A DNA stretch of 64,000 bases from Fasciola hepatica (taxonomy: Eukaryota > Platyhelminthes > Trematoda > Plagiorchiida > Fasciolidae), in assembly GCA_948099385.1 (NCBI GenBank), contig CANUEZ040000029.1, positions 3,069,501 through 3,133,500 of the forward strand. The letters run 5' to 3'. Shown in pieces: positions 33,383 through 43,869 of the stretch. Both the position numbers and the translations under genes were made by a program. Under the pieces are notes generated by a model. It was not told where the DNA came from. It worked only from the letters and a program-made list of their open reading frames with translations, and searched no databases. Each line of letters opens with the position of its first letter. Position 1 is the stretch's first letter.

Positions 33383-34156
33383 CTAGCCCTGGAACGTGGC
33401 TGCACAGTCGAAAACCACCCACAGTTTCTCGGGTTTCTTGGAATGAAGAACCGGGTGGTGAGGTAGATACCAGATCCCCTTCGAGCCGTCGGTGGTTGCA
33501 GGCACCTTTTCAACGTAGCCGAGAGCTTCTTTTCGCTTCATTACTTCTGCGTATAGTTCCCACAGATCCTGATCGCAAACGGAGCTTTCTTTCAATCGCA
33601 GTAGTCTTTGAACAGCATACTTTCTGTTATCAACCCAGTGGTCAGCTAGTGTGCGCCATGGGAGGGGAACCTCAAACTGTTTTTTAAGGCTTCTAGTTCC
33701 TTGCCGCACTGTCTGTAGAGCGAAGTGATCCTCTTGAGACAACGATAGCCTTTCGTCTCCGATGTTGTGAAACTCCTTTTCATACAGTCTTTGAAATTGA
33801 TACTGTATGCGATCCGTTTCCGTTGATGCGTAATTTACGGAACCACGTCCCCCGGCTGGACCATATAATATCCATCCTAGTGCTGTGCGCACTGCATAGG
33901 TTGCCTGGTGGTTGCCTACTCTCTGGTCCAGCATCCAGTGTGCTTCTGGAACGTCGCTGCCGATGAGAAGATCCACTTCGTCGTCCTCCCAGTCCACGAC
34001 GGTTACATCCTGCAGGCGGGGCCACCTAGTTAAAATTGCGTCCACCGACCTTGGTGCTCGCATGGGGAGATCAGCTAATGTAAATGCCTCCGTTGATTCG
34101 ATTTTCTCGTTGGTGTCTAAGAAGATGAGCTGTAAACTCAACCAGCCTGAAGTCAT
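33383..34156 (-). pseudogene. BEL/Pao protease C-terminus to RT N-terminus
   Basis: The frame contains WPRLQDVTVVDWEDDEVDLL, IGSDVPEAHW and GWILYGPAGG, the BEL protease region, followed by YAVQRLLRLKESSVCDQDLW and GIWYLPHHPVLH, and VVFDCAATFQG, the start of RT. It ends at a stop at 33381, immediately before the part that normally reads SLND. A frame change joins it to the 33222 frame. Confidence 0.87.
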
Positions 34157-34159
34157 TAC

Positions 34160-35122
34160 TTACGTTCGGCCCACCGTGCTCACTGCTAACGACGTCGTGC
34201 TTTTAGCGAGCCGGTGTTTGTCGGCAAACCGCTCCTTGACCAGGGTTGTGTCTGACCCACTGTCGACGAAAGCTGACGCTTTGATCACCCCATTTGGGGT
34301 CACCACTCCCACGACAACTACTCCTAACCGTATTGGCTTGCTGGCAGACCATGACGTTGAGCAAATCACACTGGGCTTGGTGTTCGCCTCTGGTGTAGTT
34401 TCTTTCGCCTGGTGTAACAATCGGTGGTGTTTGCCCGCATAACCTTCGTGACCACATCTGGTTCTTGTTCGGCAAGCTGCCGCCCGGTGTGTGATGCTGA
34501 GGCAGATAAAACACGGTGCTGTCGTCCTCGCTGTTCCCCAAAGTTCGTCTATCGTGGCCTTGATGAACTTGGGGCATTCTAGTAGCCCATGGCTGACGCC
34601 GCAGGACCTGCAACCTGGATGCGCTATAGTCTCGCGTGAAATGGCGTGTGAATTGGTCCAAGGCTGATATTTCGGATATTCCCGTGAAGTGGGTTGAGCC
34701 TGGCTGGTGCCAGGTTTGTTTACTTGGTTGCTGTCCCGGATGAGTCGACCAAATCTACTGTCGTTTATCTTGGTTTGCCTGTCCAGGTATTCGATCAAGT
34801 CTTCGAAGTTAGCCTCACGGTCGCTCCGGCTTATACGTTCCGCCTCTTCCGCCCACCGACCCTGTAATTCGGAAGAGAGGTAGCGGACTATGCCCTCCAA
34901 TGTATGCATTGCATCGAGGTCAGCCCTGTAACCTAAATGGTCGAGGGCTATTGAACAGTTCTGCATGTTGATCACTAGGTCGGTTGCATAGCCGTCGCCT
35001 TTTGTTCTTTTGGCCTCTAACATCAAGCCCCCTATTAGATAACGAGATACCTTGAATGGCTGATCCAACAGGTCCCTCGAAATCTTCCTTGCCCGTGTGT
35101 AGCCTTGTTCCGGGTCGACCAT
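34160..35122 (-). pseudogene. BEL/Pao gag with zinc knuckles and protease start
   Basis: A 320-codon frame with gag (DUF1759-like) features: RDLLDQPFKVSRYLIGGLML, LDHLGYRADLDAMHTLEGIV and ELQGRWAEEAERISR. Then two cysteine clusters (CRSCGVSHGLLECPKF, and CFICLSITHRAAACRTRTRC...HH), and SAFVDSGSDTTLV, the aspartic protease active site with D-S-G intact. The gag N-terminus continues upstream to ~35400 in other frames (PQAKASLSDPLLSRPTKRSY). It ends at a stop at 34157, two codons before the next piece. Confidence 0.88.
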
Positions 35123-35704
35123 GGTACACCCATCGATAGCTTCTCTTGGTCGGCCTCGACAGTAATGGGTCAGATAGAGAAGCCTTTGCTTGGGGTCGGT
35201 TATCTTATTTTCGACGAAAGTTTCGAACTGCCTGATGAACTTGCAGCAGTGTTCAGATCGCCCGTCGAAAACTGTCAGTTCTACTCATGGCAGATCGATT
35301 GTTGGTTGTGTTGATGTCTTATATTCGACGACCGGCGCAGAGTTTCCTATTTTGAATTGTCCTGATCTGTCGGATAGGTCGTAGTCGTTGGCCTTTTGCT
35401 CACGCTTGTTCTGTCTACACTTCTTTTCGGCTTCCTGGGCCTGCTACCTAGCCGATAACAGTTGCTGTCCTAGGTTTGATATCCTCAACTTAAATAGATC
35501 AACATTCTTGCATTCCCTATTACCCTCAGTAATACATGAGCTAGCACTGACAGGACTAGGTGACCTAGCGTTAATTAATGAATCAAAAGTATCCAAAACC
35601 TCCCCAGTGACTCGCCGTATTACTTCCAGTCCAGATTCCAATTGCTTTGATCCTTTTCTGGGCGCGTTGCGTATTTTCTCGTTCTAAGTTGATCGACTGA
35701 GTAT

Positions 35705-36076
35705 TGTAAGACGCCTTTGAGCAATAAGTAGCCAAATTCGAAACCGATCCCGAAATCAGAATGCGACTATCCGTTAATTCTACGATATTAGATTATTGAA
35801 TGAATAATAACATAAAACAAATACGAACCTCAATTATCCGATCGCATGGACTCAGAAAACGAGAACCAAATTGCGGCGTGCGAGAAAGGAGCACGTGCGT
35901 CACGCAGGTCCAAAATAGGATATGACAGAGTAGCGCGTTGGACGCGAACAAACAAAGGTTGGTTCATGAAAACATACGGAGCATAGAAACACGCAAGTAG
36001 TGTATATGGGCGAGTGATGTGAAAGAAACATGAAATTGTAATGTTTCTGGTGGATTTTCCACAACCCGTAGTTACA
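35705..36076 (-). repeat. BEL/Pao 5' LTR
   Basis: Gap-free partner of 29737-30108. It lies upstream of gag in element sense, so it would contain the promoter. No convincing tRNA primer-binding site was recognised below 35705. Confidence 0.93.
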
Positions 36077-36084
36077 GCGAATAT

Positions 36085-37070
36085 AAGTTGCTCAAGTAAC
36101 CGTTCATCCTGCCCCGAACTGCATAACTACGTACTATCTGACGTGTCCCAACTTTATTCACGGCTAGCAACTAGGCGTAAATAAGATGAACTTCGGCTAA
36201 CTGAATAAGCGATCGTGGACGATTGGCGGCAGTACTAGAGAACGTGGTGAGATTTTCCGCTGGACTGGCATCTGCCGCCTTAAAACGTCAAGTAGGGCTG
36301 TGGACTGCACTGTGGCTTGGCGAATGTGGCACTCTACTTAATATGGCCATACGTAACCCCTTGTCGTTTTTCACTTACCCAACAAGACTTACCCGAGGAG
36401 GTGAACAAACTGTGCGCTTGTCCACCGGCTATCTGGAGTAAGGCTTCTGTATTGCAGGACTCACATGGCTGCGCAAAGGCTAGAGGTGCATCGAACAAAG
36501 AAGGCCGAAAGAGGTCTCGTTAGCTAACCCCCTACCCTGGACCGGGCCACCGATTAGTACAAAAGCTCAGAATGTAAGCAGCCATAACGTATAAACTTAT
36601 GACTGACTGTTCTTTCATGTGCACTAGCACTTCCCACAGGATTACAAACTCTCTCACACCGTACACAACAACCTGTTTCCCAAACTCCTTCTTTATCTCC
36701 CCCTTCTTCCCATTCCTTTTCAAATCCAACGCAAACTTCTATCATCCATACTAACAGTTGCTCCCCCGGAGTCCAAATTCTCTCACGTTATTCGCTTAGT
36801 AACGTCCAAGTCTCACCGAACATACAGCTGCCGGTCAGTAGCCTCATTCGTCCTAGATGTCCATTCAAACCAGTAACGATCAACTTACAAATCATGGTGC
36901 ATTTAGGAATACCGGCTAGTTTAGATCTCATACTCGAGACCTTGCTCAACAATATGTGTTGCATACCATAGACTGACGATCAACATTCCACTTTCATCAT
37001 TCGACTGATGCTCCATATAATCCTTCCGTGAATTTTCACTTGCACCTTTCTGGGGATACTGAGGCTGTGT
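36085..37070. other. Unassigned DNA, possibly RTE 5' UTR
   Basis: A segment at about 36460-36525 (AAGGCTAGAGGTGCA and flanks) recurs near 41950-42005. Both lie upstream of, or near, RTE remnants and may be LINE 5' UTR. No coding domain appears before 37074. Confidence 0.4.
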
Positions 37071-37073
37071 CTT

Positions 37074-38200
37074 CCGGTCTCCTGGTCTTACTAACCGGAC
37101 TGAGTTCGTGACTTTGGCTGGAGATGTGAGTGCTAGAGTAGGTTGGGTGTCGTCGACCGAGGGTATTTAGGAGGCTCTTTTGGGCTAGACTCCTGTCGTT
37201 CGGAAAGCGGGGAGTGGTCTTTAGTTCTGTGCTCTGACTATCGGCTGTTCGTCCCCAGTGTGAACTTCAGACACTCTGATCGCCGGCACGCTATATGGCG
37301 TCCGCCCTCTGCGAGTCAGCGATGGACCCAGGTTGACCATCTAGAAATAAGCCGCTGGTGGTGGGATTACAAACACGACTATCGATCGTACTGAGGCGTT
37401 ACTCTTGACTCCGAGCGTGCATTAGTTTGCTTTAAGTAGTCCATGTGTTTCGGTGGACGCTGCATCTGAACGCAACAACTATTTTAAGTTGTCCCAGCCA
37501 GATCACCTTTCCGTCTTCTAAAACATACCAGGTTAAAGAGCCGTAATCTCAGTTGAATCGAATGGAGCATGCATCGACGGGGAGTTCATTTTTAGAATCA
37601 CACGGTGATTCTTCCTGTCATCCAGATACGATGCCATACTACTCATATAGGAAATACCAGGTTAAAATCTACAAGTAAAGTCAGGTCACAAAATCAACTA
37701 GCATTGATCACATATCACGAATGCTCTGCATTTCTGCGGGACTAATGAGTTGTAATTTGTCACATCGCATCCTGAATCCCTGGAGTTTTACTGAATCTCC
37801 AAGCCTTCTTGAAGCAAGCCAGTCATTCCCGACTGGAAGAGAGCGTAATGATGCACTGTTCGGAACAAGACTTGAACTAAAAGCTAGTGTGCACAGGAAT
37901 CGCGAAATATGATGATCGTAACATGCACTGAAGACGGAGTTCGCTATCCTCATGGAATTTCCCGCAAGCTGTTTCACCCCATTCGAACCACTCGTAGGAA
38001 ACAACTAGATGATAGTGACACGATCTGTGGAGCTAAAGGTTCACCTTTTAATGATCAGCGACGGCTTCTCGAAACCTGGACGGAACATTTCGAAGCACAA
38101 TTAAGCCGGTCTCCAGCGCCATTCGAACAAACCTCCTGTGATCCACAAGGAAATCGAAGCTTCAAGAAGTCCCAAAACACCAGACTCCGGTAGGCTCCTC
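37074..38200 (+). pseudogene. RTE-like LINE: endonuclease C-terminus and linker
   Basis: From 37105 the + strand reads TEFVTLAGDVSARVGWV, then LCSDYRLFVPSVNFRHSDRR and WRPPSASQRWTQVDHL, the end of the endonuclease. After a 116-bp insertion at 37538-37653, the linker follows (37721-37912: SPSLLEASQSFPTGRERNDA and LELKASVHRNREIW) and then 37909-38193 with NDQRRLLETWTEHFEAQLSR. It parallels the 15.1-16.1 kb copy but is another subfamily. Multiple frame breaks are present. Confidence 0.82.
37538..37653 (+). mobile_element. 116-bp insertion with perfect 13-bp target duplication
   Basis: Flanked by ATACCAGGTTAAA at 37525-37537 and 37654-37666. It interrupts the RTE linker region. It shares its 5' part (CGTAATCTCAGTTGAATCGA), a palindromic centre (AGAATCACACGGTGATTCT) and its 3' part (CATACTACTCATATAGG) with the 20.9-21.2 kb element. 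It lacks the inverted second arm and hammerhead, so it is an internally deleted relative. Confidence 0.8.
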
Positions 38201-38690
38201 TAGCCCTGTTTACAGATGGTGGAATGGAGCGTATTAGGTAAATTCGATTTCTATTCCTCAAGGTTGTAAGATTGTAGTGACCTCGATCGTTCTGAGAAAA
38301 TGACCGTTTTCTGGACACCATTTTGGATCTATTTTCTCTACGATCTTTTCTGACTTTTGACATCGACCTCATTGTGTTGTTCGGTTGCGTACTTTTTACT
38401 GGACTGACCTTTCCGAGGTTTCCGTCGACCTTGTTTCGAATCACTTTCACTTCCGGTCGTTCGCCGATTGTGCACGCTCGCTGTTCGCTTTCTGCATAGC
38501 CGTTGCGTTTCGTCCCTTTTCCGTTCGGTGTATCTCTCGTATCGGTACTGTTTCCGTGCCACGATATATAGAATACACCTTGCATCTATAAACCGACTTG
38601 CGTCTTCTCTATTCGTTCGATAGAGGGATAACGTTGGTATTTCGCTGCCAGATCGAATAGGAGACACGTTCACTAGCCGCTCTCGAACGT
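38200..38690. other. Unassigned segment within the RTE remnant
   Basis: No RTE motif is visible between the linker (ends ~38200 with PDSGRLL*PCLQMVEW, an SPGPDGLPPALF-like string) and the RT region that resumes after ~38740. Overlapping - strand frames show only Arg/Ser-rich random-looking sequence. It may be a separate insertion. Confidence 0.4.
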
Positions 38691-38739
38691 CTTCTATAAG
38701 ATATGATCAGATTCCTTTCTTCAAAAAGGGCTTATGCAA

Positions 38740-39620
38740 TGCATCCCCACGCATTCCGGAGACCAATGACGGTGTTGTTAGATATTCCCGCTGTATTCGG
38801 CTCTTTCTGTAGGACTTCACTATGAGATTTTTTGCTGAGAAATAGGGTTCCTAGGAAGCCTGTGTTGGTCCTCAAACGGATTTACCATCATACCCCAGGT
38901 GGGTTTAAGGCACACAGCCAGCTTTCACCAGCCTTTACCGTCTCCAGAGAAGTACGACAGTGTTGGACTTTACCACCAGTCCTTATTCAATTATGTGATA
39001 GAGGATAATCTACAGAGAGCCTTGTTTTTTTTGCTTAGAGTAAGACAATTATATCGTCTTGCTGAGTAATAACGAACAGGCAATACGACATCTTTCTAAC
39101 CGCCTGAAAATTGATTTATCCAGATATGTTGTGATTTGCCCTGCTTTAGTGACAAGTGCTTTTACAAGACTGATGGGAGCCTGTGTCTGCACCCGCCCTT
39201 AAATACCTCGGGAGTCCAATTTCAGCCGAAGTTGGCAAGGAGTTCATTTCACGAATAACGAAAGTCAGACTTGTTTTCGCCAACCTGCGTCAATTTCTGC
39301 GAAGCTACGATATCCATCTCTTATTGAAGGGTTGGCTCTATGGTGACGGAGTGCGCAATTTTTTCTTACTCTACACTGTGAGACCTGGGCACTGCGTTCT
39401 AAGGACGCTCAGCGACATTTGTATTCCACCCCGATGTCTTCGAATCATTGCTCGCGACTGACGGGATTACCGTGTGAACAACGATGTGGTTCGTCATCAT
39501 ATGTTGGGCGTAAATAGCCACCTCCTGACCGAAATAATCACTATATCGCTTCGGGTGGCTCGGACACGTTTTACGCATATCTGCCCAACACCTACCATTC
39601 CGCACAATATCTGCGCCTCC
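38740..39620 (+). pseudogene. RTE-like LINE: RT palm remnant and C-terminal domain
   Basis: At about 38945-39010 the sequence resembles VRQ-C-L-P-LIQLCD, the SGVRQGCPLSPFLFN region. The frame at 39183-39461 encodes LKYLGSPISAEVGKEFISRI, VRLVFANLRQFLRSYDIHLL and HCVLRTLSDICIPPRCLRII, matching the CYLGSYISPG and HRRLRSIARV blocks of the 17.1-17.4 kb copy. FGWLGHVLRISAQHLPF lies near 39550-39600. The YADD box was not found. Confidence 0.78.
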
Positions 39621-39970
39621 TAAGTATGCCTAGAAGATGCGACGTGATTTGGTGTAGGGATACGCAGAAGTTGACTTCAGCACTGACTTCAGTTAATGAG
39701 TCCCGATTCCTTGGTTGAGGCTCACGGGATGAGGATTGTCTTTCCTTATAGACGTTGAAGAATACGGGTTTAAATACAGCATCGATACTCAATTCACTAT
39801 TGGAAATCCCTGCCGGGAATTATCAATGCCATATATGTAGTCCCAACCTGGGGTGAACGACTGTGAGCCCCTCACGTGAACCATTTGGTTATCCTGGCGA
39901 CTCTTTGCTGATTACTTCACATTAGCATTAAATAACATCGTTTACTTGTGGATACCACGCCATCTTTTGT

Positions 39971-40160
39971 TTTCCCGAATGTCTCAGTCGTCGTCTAATT
40001 ATAATCTTTGTACAAGAATAACATTTTATCAAATTTAAAACACTGAATGCCCTTCATCCAGTTCCTCAGAGCAGTAAGAAGGCGTATGCTACAAGATTAA
40101 AATGTACAGATGGCGAATGTTAAATGTATCAGCGGTTGCATGGTACAGTAGCAAAAACTA
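39971..40160 (-). repeat. Penelope-like element inverted terminal repeat, left
   Basis: Reverse complement of about 40465-40653, strongly conserved from the AATGTCTCAGTCGTCGTC part through GAAGGCGTATGCTACAAG, weaker after 40136. On the - strand it carries CTGGATGA (40061-40054), then a pairable AGGGCA/TGTTTT stem. Confidence 0.85.
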
Positions 40161-40187
40161 CAATAAGAGCTAGCAGATGGAAACATG

Positions 40188-40427
40188 TTACGAAGACAAG
40201 GTCAACTCAATTATCTGTTTTCGCTGTTTGCACAGATGGGGGTGATTACGGTTAATTTTTAGTGCCTCCGCGTGTCTCCGTCGTCCTTCATTGTTTGCGA
40301 CGTACTTGTCGGCGAACACCGTGTTCAGATTGACACGGTGCTTTGTCTCCCACACGTGTTGCGTAATGGATGATTTGAGTGCTTTGCGTGTGCTCACTGA
40401 CCTCAGCGACGGTGCTTGTCGGCTCAT
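40188..40427 (-). pseudogene. Penelope-like element GIY-YIG endonuclease C-terminal remnant
   Basis: A 79-codon - strand frame contains SSITQHVWETKHRVNLNTVF and EALKINRNHPHLCKQR. This is the layout of the end of Penelope-like GIY-YIG endonucleases (HVWETxHxx...A...E...I...N). The catalytic GIY...YIG half and the whole RT are missing. It lies between inverted terminal repeats, as found in some Penelope-like insertions. The family call rests on motif memory plus the inverted-repeat context. Confidence 0.7.
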
Positions 40428-40464
40428 TGTTCTCTATAGCCCAACCGGAATGTGGTCAACCATT

Positions 40465-40653
40465 GTATTACGCAGTTGTCCCACTGCATTCACTGACACA
40501 TTTTGCATTTGCCTTCTGCACATTTTAATCTTGCAACATACGCCTTCTTCCTAATCCGAGGAACTGGATGAAGGGCATTCAGTGCTTTAAATCTGATAAA
40601 ATGTTATTTTCATACAAAGATTATAATTTGACAACGACTGAGTTATTCGGAAA
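40465..40653 (+). repeat. Penelope-like element inverted terminal repeat, right
   Basis: Inverted partner of 39971-40160. It contains CTGGATGA (40564-40571), AGGGCA, loop TTCAG, TGCTTT and AAATC, a hammerhead-like arrangement with an inserted G in the CTGATGA box. Penelope-like terminal repeats are known to carry hammerheads in other animals. This copy looks decayed. Confidence 0.82.
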
Positions 40654-40659
40654 TCCATC

Positions 40660-42570
40660 ACCCACAGAGAACTTGAAGATCTTTTGTCCTCTCGGTTAGA
40701 CAACATCGGCTGGCAACCATCGCGCTAATCCCAGTGGGCTTGTGTTGCAATGTTGACTCCAGCAAATAGATTATGCAATTCGGTCATCTTCAATTGGGTT
40801 TGCACAACGTAAACGAAAGTTGGCATCGTTTTGTTCAATAAAGGTAGCGAAACTATCCCAGTAACAAAGATCCACCTAATTCAGCAGTTTACAACGAACT
40901 GTCAAACAGATTCGCTTCCATGAGTCACCGACTTGGGTTCAGTACATGGTGAGACCACTCAGGGTGAACCACTAGATAGGACGAAATTCAACAGGCAGCG
41001 TAAACTGCTCACGTAAATACTCACACGGTCGGACATGGACACAATGGGGTGCCTGATAAGAGTAGCACCTCTGAGTCTGTATTTGTGTTGATGCGCAAAT
41101 CTCTGGATTATCCCTGGTCAGTGATTCCTCGATCGTCTAATCCCAACGGAAATGTAACTACAAACAAAGTGTGGAAACTGTATTCAAGTGAAACCAAAAA
41201 TCAACACTTTATATATCACGAGGTAAGGATTACATGGACACATAAGGCGTTCTTACCGATTGCTTAGCGTGGTGCGCAAATGTGATTGGCTAAGTCGGAT
41301 CACAGTATGTCATAAGTCTGATTGGTTGGTGGGTTGGTGTGAAGGGTAGGGAGTAAGTTGTCTGTCAGTGGTTGATGTGAACAGTGACGTGTGGTGAAGT
41401 GATTGGTTCATGGGCACACGCGTCACGACTGCACTACTATGTGGGATATGCGGGCCTCATCATTCGTTGGTGTTCACCAAGCACCCTGTCAGTGGGTTGG
41501 AAGAAAGTGAACTGCAGCCTGGCTGATGACGTGTTTTCAGGGAGATTTTCGGCTCCCTGACACTGTAGACTGTCATGTCTTTGGAGTATCTTCCATTTAT
41601 TTGATCTCCATCAGGTACCCAGCTCTCACCTGTGGCTCTACGATGCCGAATCATGCGTAAGCGGCCACAACAGCCTGTTTGACAGGCGAGCTAACCCAGG
41701 TTGATGGTAACCGTGGTCGAAAAATCTCAATGAGATGGTGTTCGTCATGCGAAGGCAGTTATCCCCCCCGTTAATGGACGAGGTTTACTGTATGATCCAA
41801 ACCCTTTGAGGGAGATCAATCGAAGTAACAGGGCTTCATAGGCCTCTAGGTTGGAATCAATTCAATCGGATGGCGAACGTGTTCCTAGGGAGCCATCGAC
41901 AATCATGCATTAACACGGTGCTACCTTGCACGCCGCGCTTAGTCGTGTGAAGGCTAGAGGTGCACACTCGAAAAAAGCCGTGACGCTGACAAGGTCTTTT
42001 GTACCAAACACCCATGAGATTTCATCACCTCATGAGGCCGACTTATCCTCCAAGTAGCCGGCCGTAGTAAAGTAAAGCAAGGACGTGATCCGATTGGACG
42101 TATGAGTATGTGTTACTACAGAAGTTTTATTTGCGATTTGAATATCATATTGTTTGATATCCAAAAGGGATTTTTCTCACAGTCTCGGTTAGACGTTGAG
42201 AGTTCACCAGAGGATTAGTTTGGCAGAAGTGACAGTAATAAAAATTGCGTGTAGAATTGCACGTAGGAACACAATAACTTGACTAAGGGGTCTACAGCTC
42301 CCAACAGAGAGGATATTTGGAACGATTTCGACTGTTTTTACATTCCCAACCATCACGTGATGCAGCTTTCAAGTAATTTTGTCTGAATTCTGAATTGTGT
42401 ACGCAAAACGAATAAAGTTTTTCCTGCAAAGGGACCATTGTGGAAGTGTGCCAAGAACCTGCGGTTCAAATATTTAAGAAATATCAATGCAAAGTTAATG
42501 CACAGCTCTTTTTCAACAATTTGTCGATACTTTAGAACATGATTTTAGCTTTGACGCTATTTTCTATACT
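40660..42570. other. Unassigned DNA, part possibly LINE 5' UTR
   Basis: No coding domain. A segment at about 41950-42005 resembles one at 36460-36525. Confidence 0.4.
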
Positions 42571-42574
42571 AGGG

Positions 42575-42990
42575 AAGAGAGATCAGGTTAATTGGTTGGG
42601 ACGTATGTTACTCATGTCCACTGATAAAAGTTCTCGGCGTACGCTGTTCTCCGAGGCTGGTTGTGATTGGATGATGGGTTGAGGTGGTCTGTCCGTGACA
42701 AGACAAAAAGGTATGGAAGCCTTAAGCAGTGAAGTTGGCTTTGTAGTACCTCCGATGTTTCCGAGTTGAGGTGCACAAGATACATTCACCGGATGGCTGG
42801 AGACATGAAGCTACGTGGCTAGGCTCCTCATTCAGGGGCGTATTTGTATCGGAACTCTTTCTTCGTTTTCACGATTTCTATTTGCAACCTTCTTTTCTGT
42901 TTCATTTTTTCTTATTCTATTCGTTTTTTCTCTCGACCAGACGACAGTGTGGGGTAGCAACACAAAGCAGAGCATAGAAGGGAGAGGTTA
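42575..42990 (+). pseudogene. RTE-like LINE 3' end
   Basis: The nucleotide sequence parallels 17410-17830: a GTTAATTGGTTGGGACGTAT segment for the LVWLGHVLRM block, GAGGTGGTCTGTCCGTG, the GPPGWSP-type block, and AGCAGAGCATAGAAGGGAGA near 42970, matching AATCAGAGCATAGAAGTGCG at 17800. Frames are broken and the 5' part is absent, as expected for a 5'-truncated LINE insertion. Confidence 0.82.
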
Positions 42991-42999
42991 GTGATTGGA

Positions 43000-43320
43000 A
43001 GAACTGGACCGAAAGCAGTGTTCACTGAATGTCATCCCCAATATTTGTTGGATAGTTTGATAACAAACAGTATTGGTGCAGAGCACCAGAGCGGACAGCC
43101 TAGTGGTAACGGTGTGAAGTACAGTTATGCACTCCGAGTCCTCTGGTTTTGGGGACTGATGGATTTACACTGCCTAAGACTCCTAACAAGGACGGAACAG
43201 GTGTACTATTGAAATAATCCAGGATACGTGCTTTTTAACAAACTTGCATTTAGGTAACACTAAAGTTATTTAATGTCAGCCATACTTGCTAAGTTTGCGT
43301 CACTCATATAGCCAGCTGAC
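43000..43320. other. Unassigned non-coding DNA
   Basis: No gene or repeat was recognised. Confidence 0.4.
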
Positions 43321-43329
43321 TTTGGACCA

Positions 43330-43485
43330 GTTCTTGTCCGGTCGAGGGATGCAACCAAATGGTTCGTGTGAGTTACTTTAGTTCATTGTGTTCTGTTCGT
43401 CTGAAGTCACTCCATGGTCCATAACTGTTTTCGAGTAATGAACTACTTATCCAAGTAGTGTACGTACACTGCGCCACAGTGTGTG
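43330..43485 (+). repeat. ACT-associated repeat arm, isolated copy
   Basis: Relative of the left-type arms at 4.6 and 8.6 kb: it has GTGTTCTGTTCGTCTGA, GAGTAATGAACTACTTAT, and AAGTAGTGTACGTACACTGC. It lacks an ACT block on its right side. Confidence 0.55.
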
Positions 43486-43814
43486 CACTTCCATGATTTT
43501 CACTAATGATCTATCCATTGATACTGCATGATGAGGTATTTTGTAACCAACTATAAGTGTTAGCGGTTTTCATAGGTCTGGAGACAAGGTTGATTGGCTT
43601 GGGAAAAAGTCCAAACCCTTGAACCTGTCCCCGTGGATCGATCGGTTTTCTGCGTTTGATCTAAATGGTCATCAGAAACGATAAAAAATGGCAATTTCTT
43701 TGAAACGCCTATTGTTTTTTACGGATATTAGGTGTGCATCCGTTGAACGTGCTATTTTGTTAACAGGTTTTAAACAGGAAGACTCTAGATATCAGTTCAT
43801 TCTATTTTATTCTG

Positions 43815-43815
<1 letters not shown>

Positions 43816-43864
<49 letters not shown>
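43816..43864. repeat. (AT)n microsatellite
   Basis: Uninterrupted AT dinucleotide run. Confidence 0.97.
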
Positions 43865-43867
<3 letters not shown>

Positions 43868-43869
43868 GG

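Larger units (their letters stand above)
29737..36076 (-). mobile_element. BEL/Pao LTR retrotransposon, non-autonomous copy
   Basis: Two 372-bp direct repeats (29737-30108 and 35705-36076) flank gag-PR-RT-RNase H-IN pieces in BEL/Pao order on the - strand. LTR ends are TGTAAC...CTTACA in element sense. The flanks GAGAA (29732-29736) and GCGAA (36077-36081) form a probable 5-bp target duplication with one mismatch. I count about five LTR differences, so insertion is fairly recent. The coding region nevertheless has stops, frameshifts and a missing stretch of integrase core. It was probably mobilised in trans. Confidence 0.9.

Noticed and set aside
38055..38673. Arg-rich - strand frames of 111 and 176 codons
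   Set aside because: They lie antisense to an RTE remnant or in an unassigned insertion and have low-complexity basic composition without motifs.
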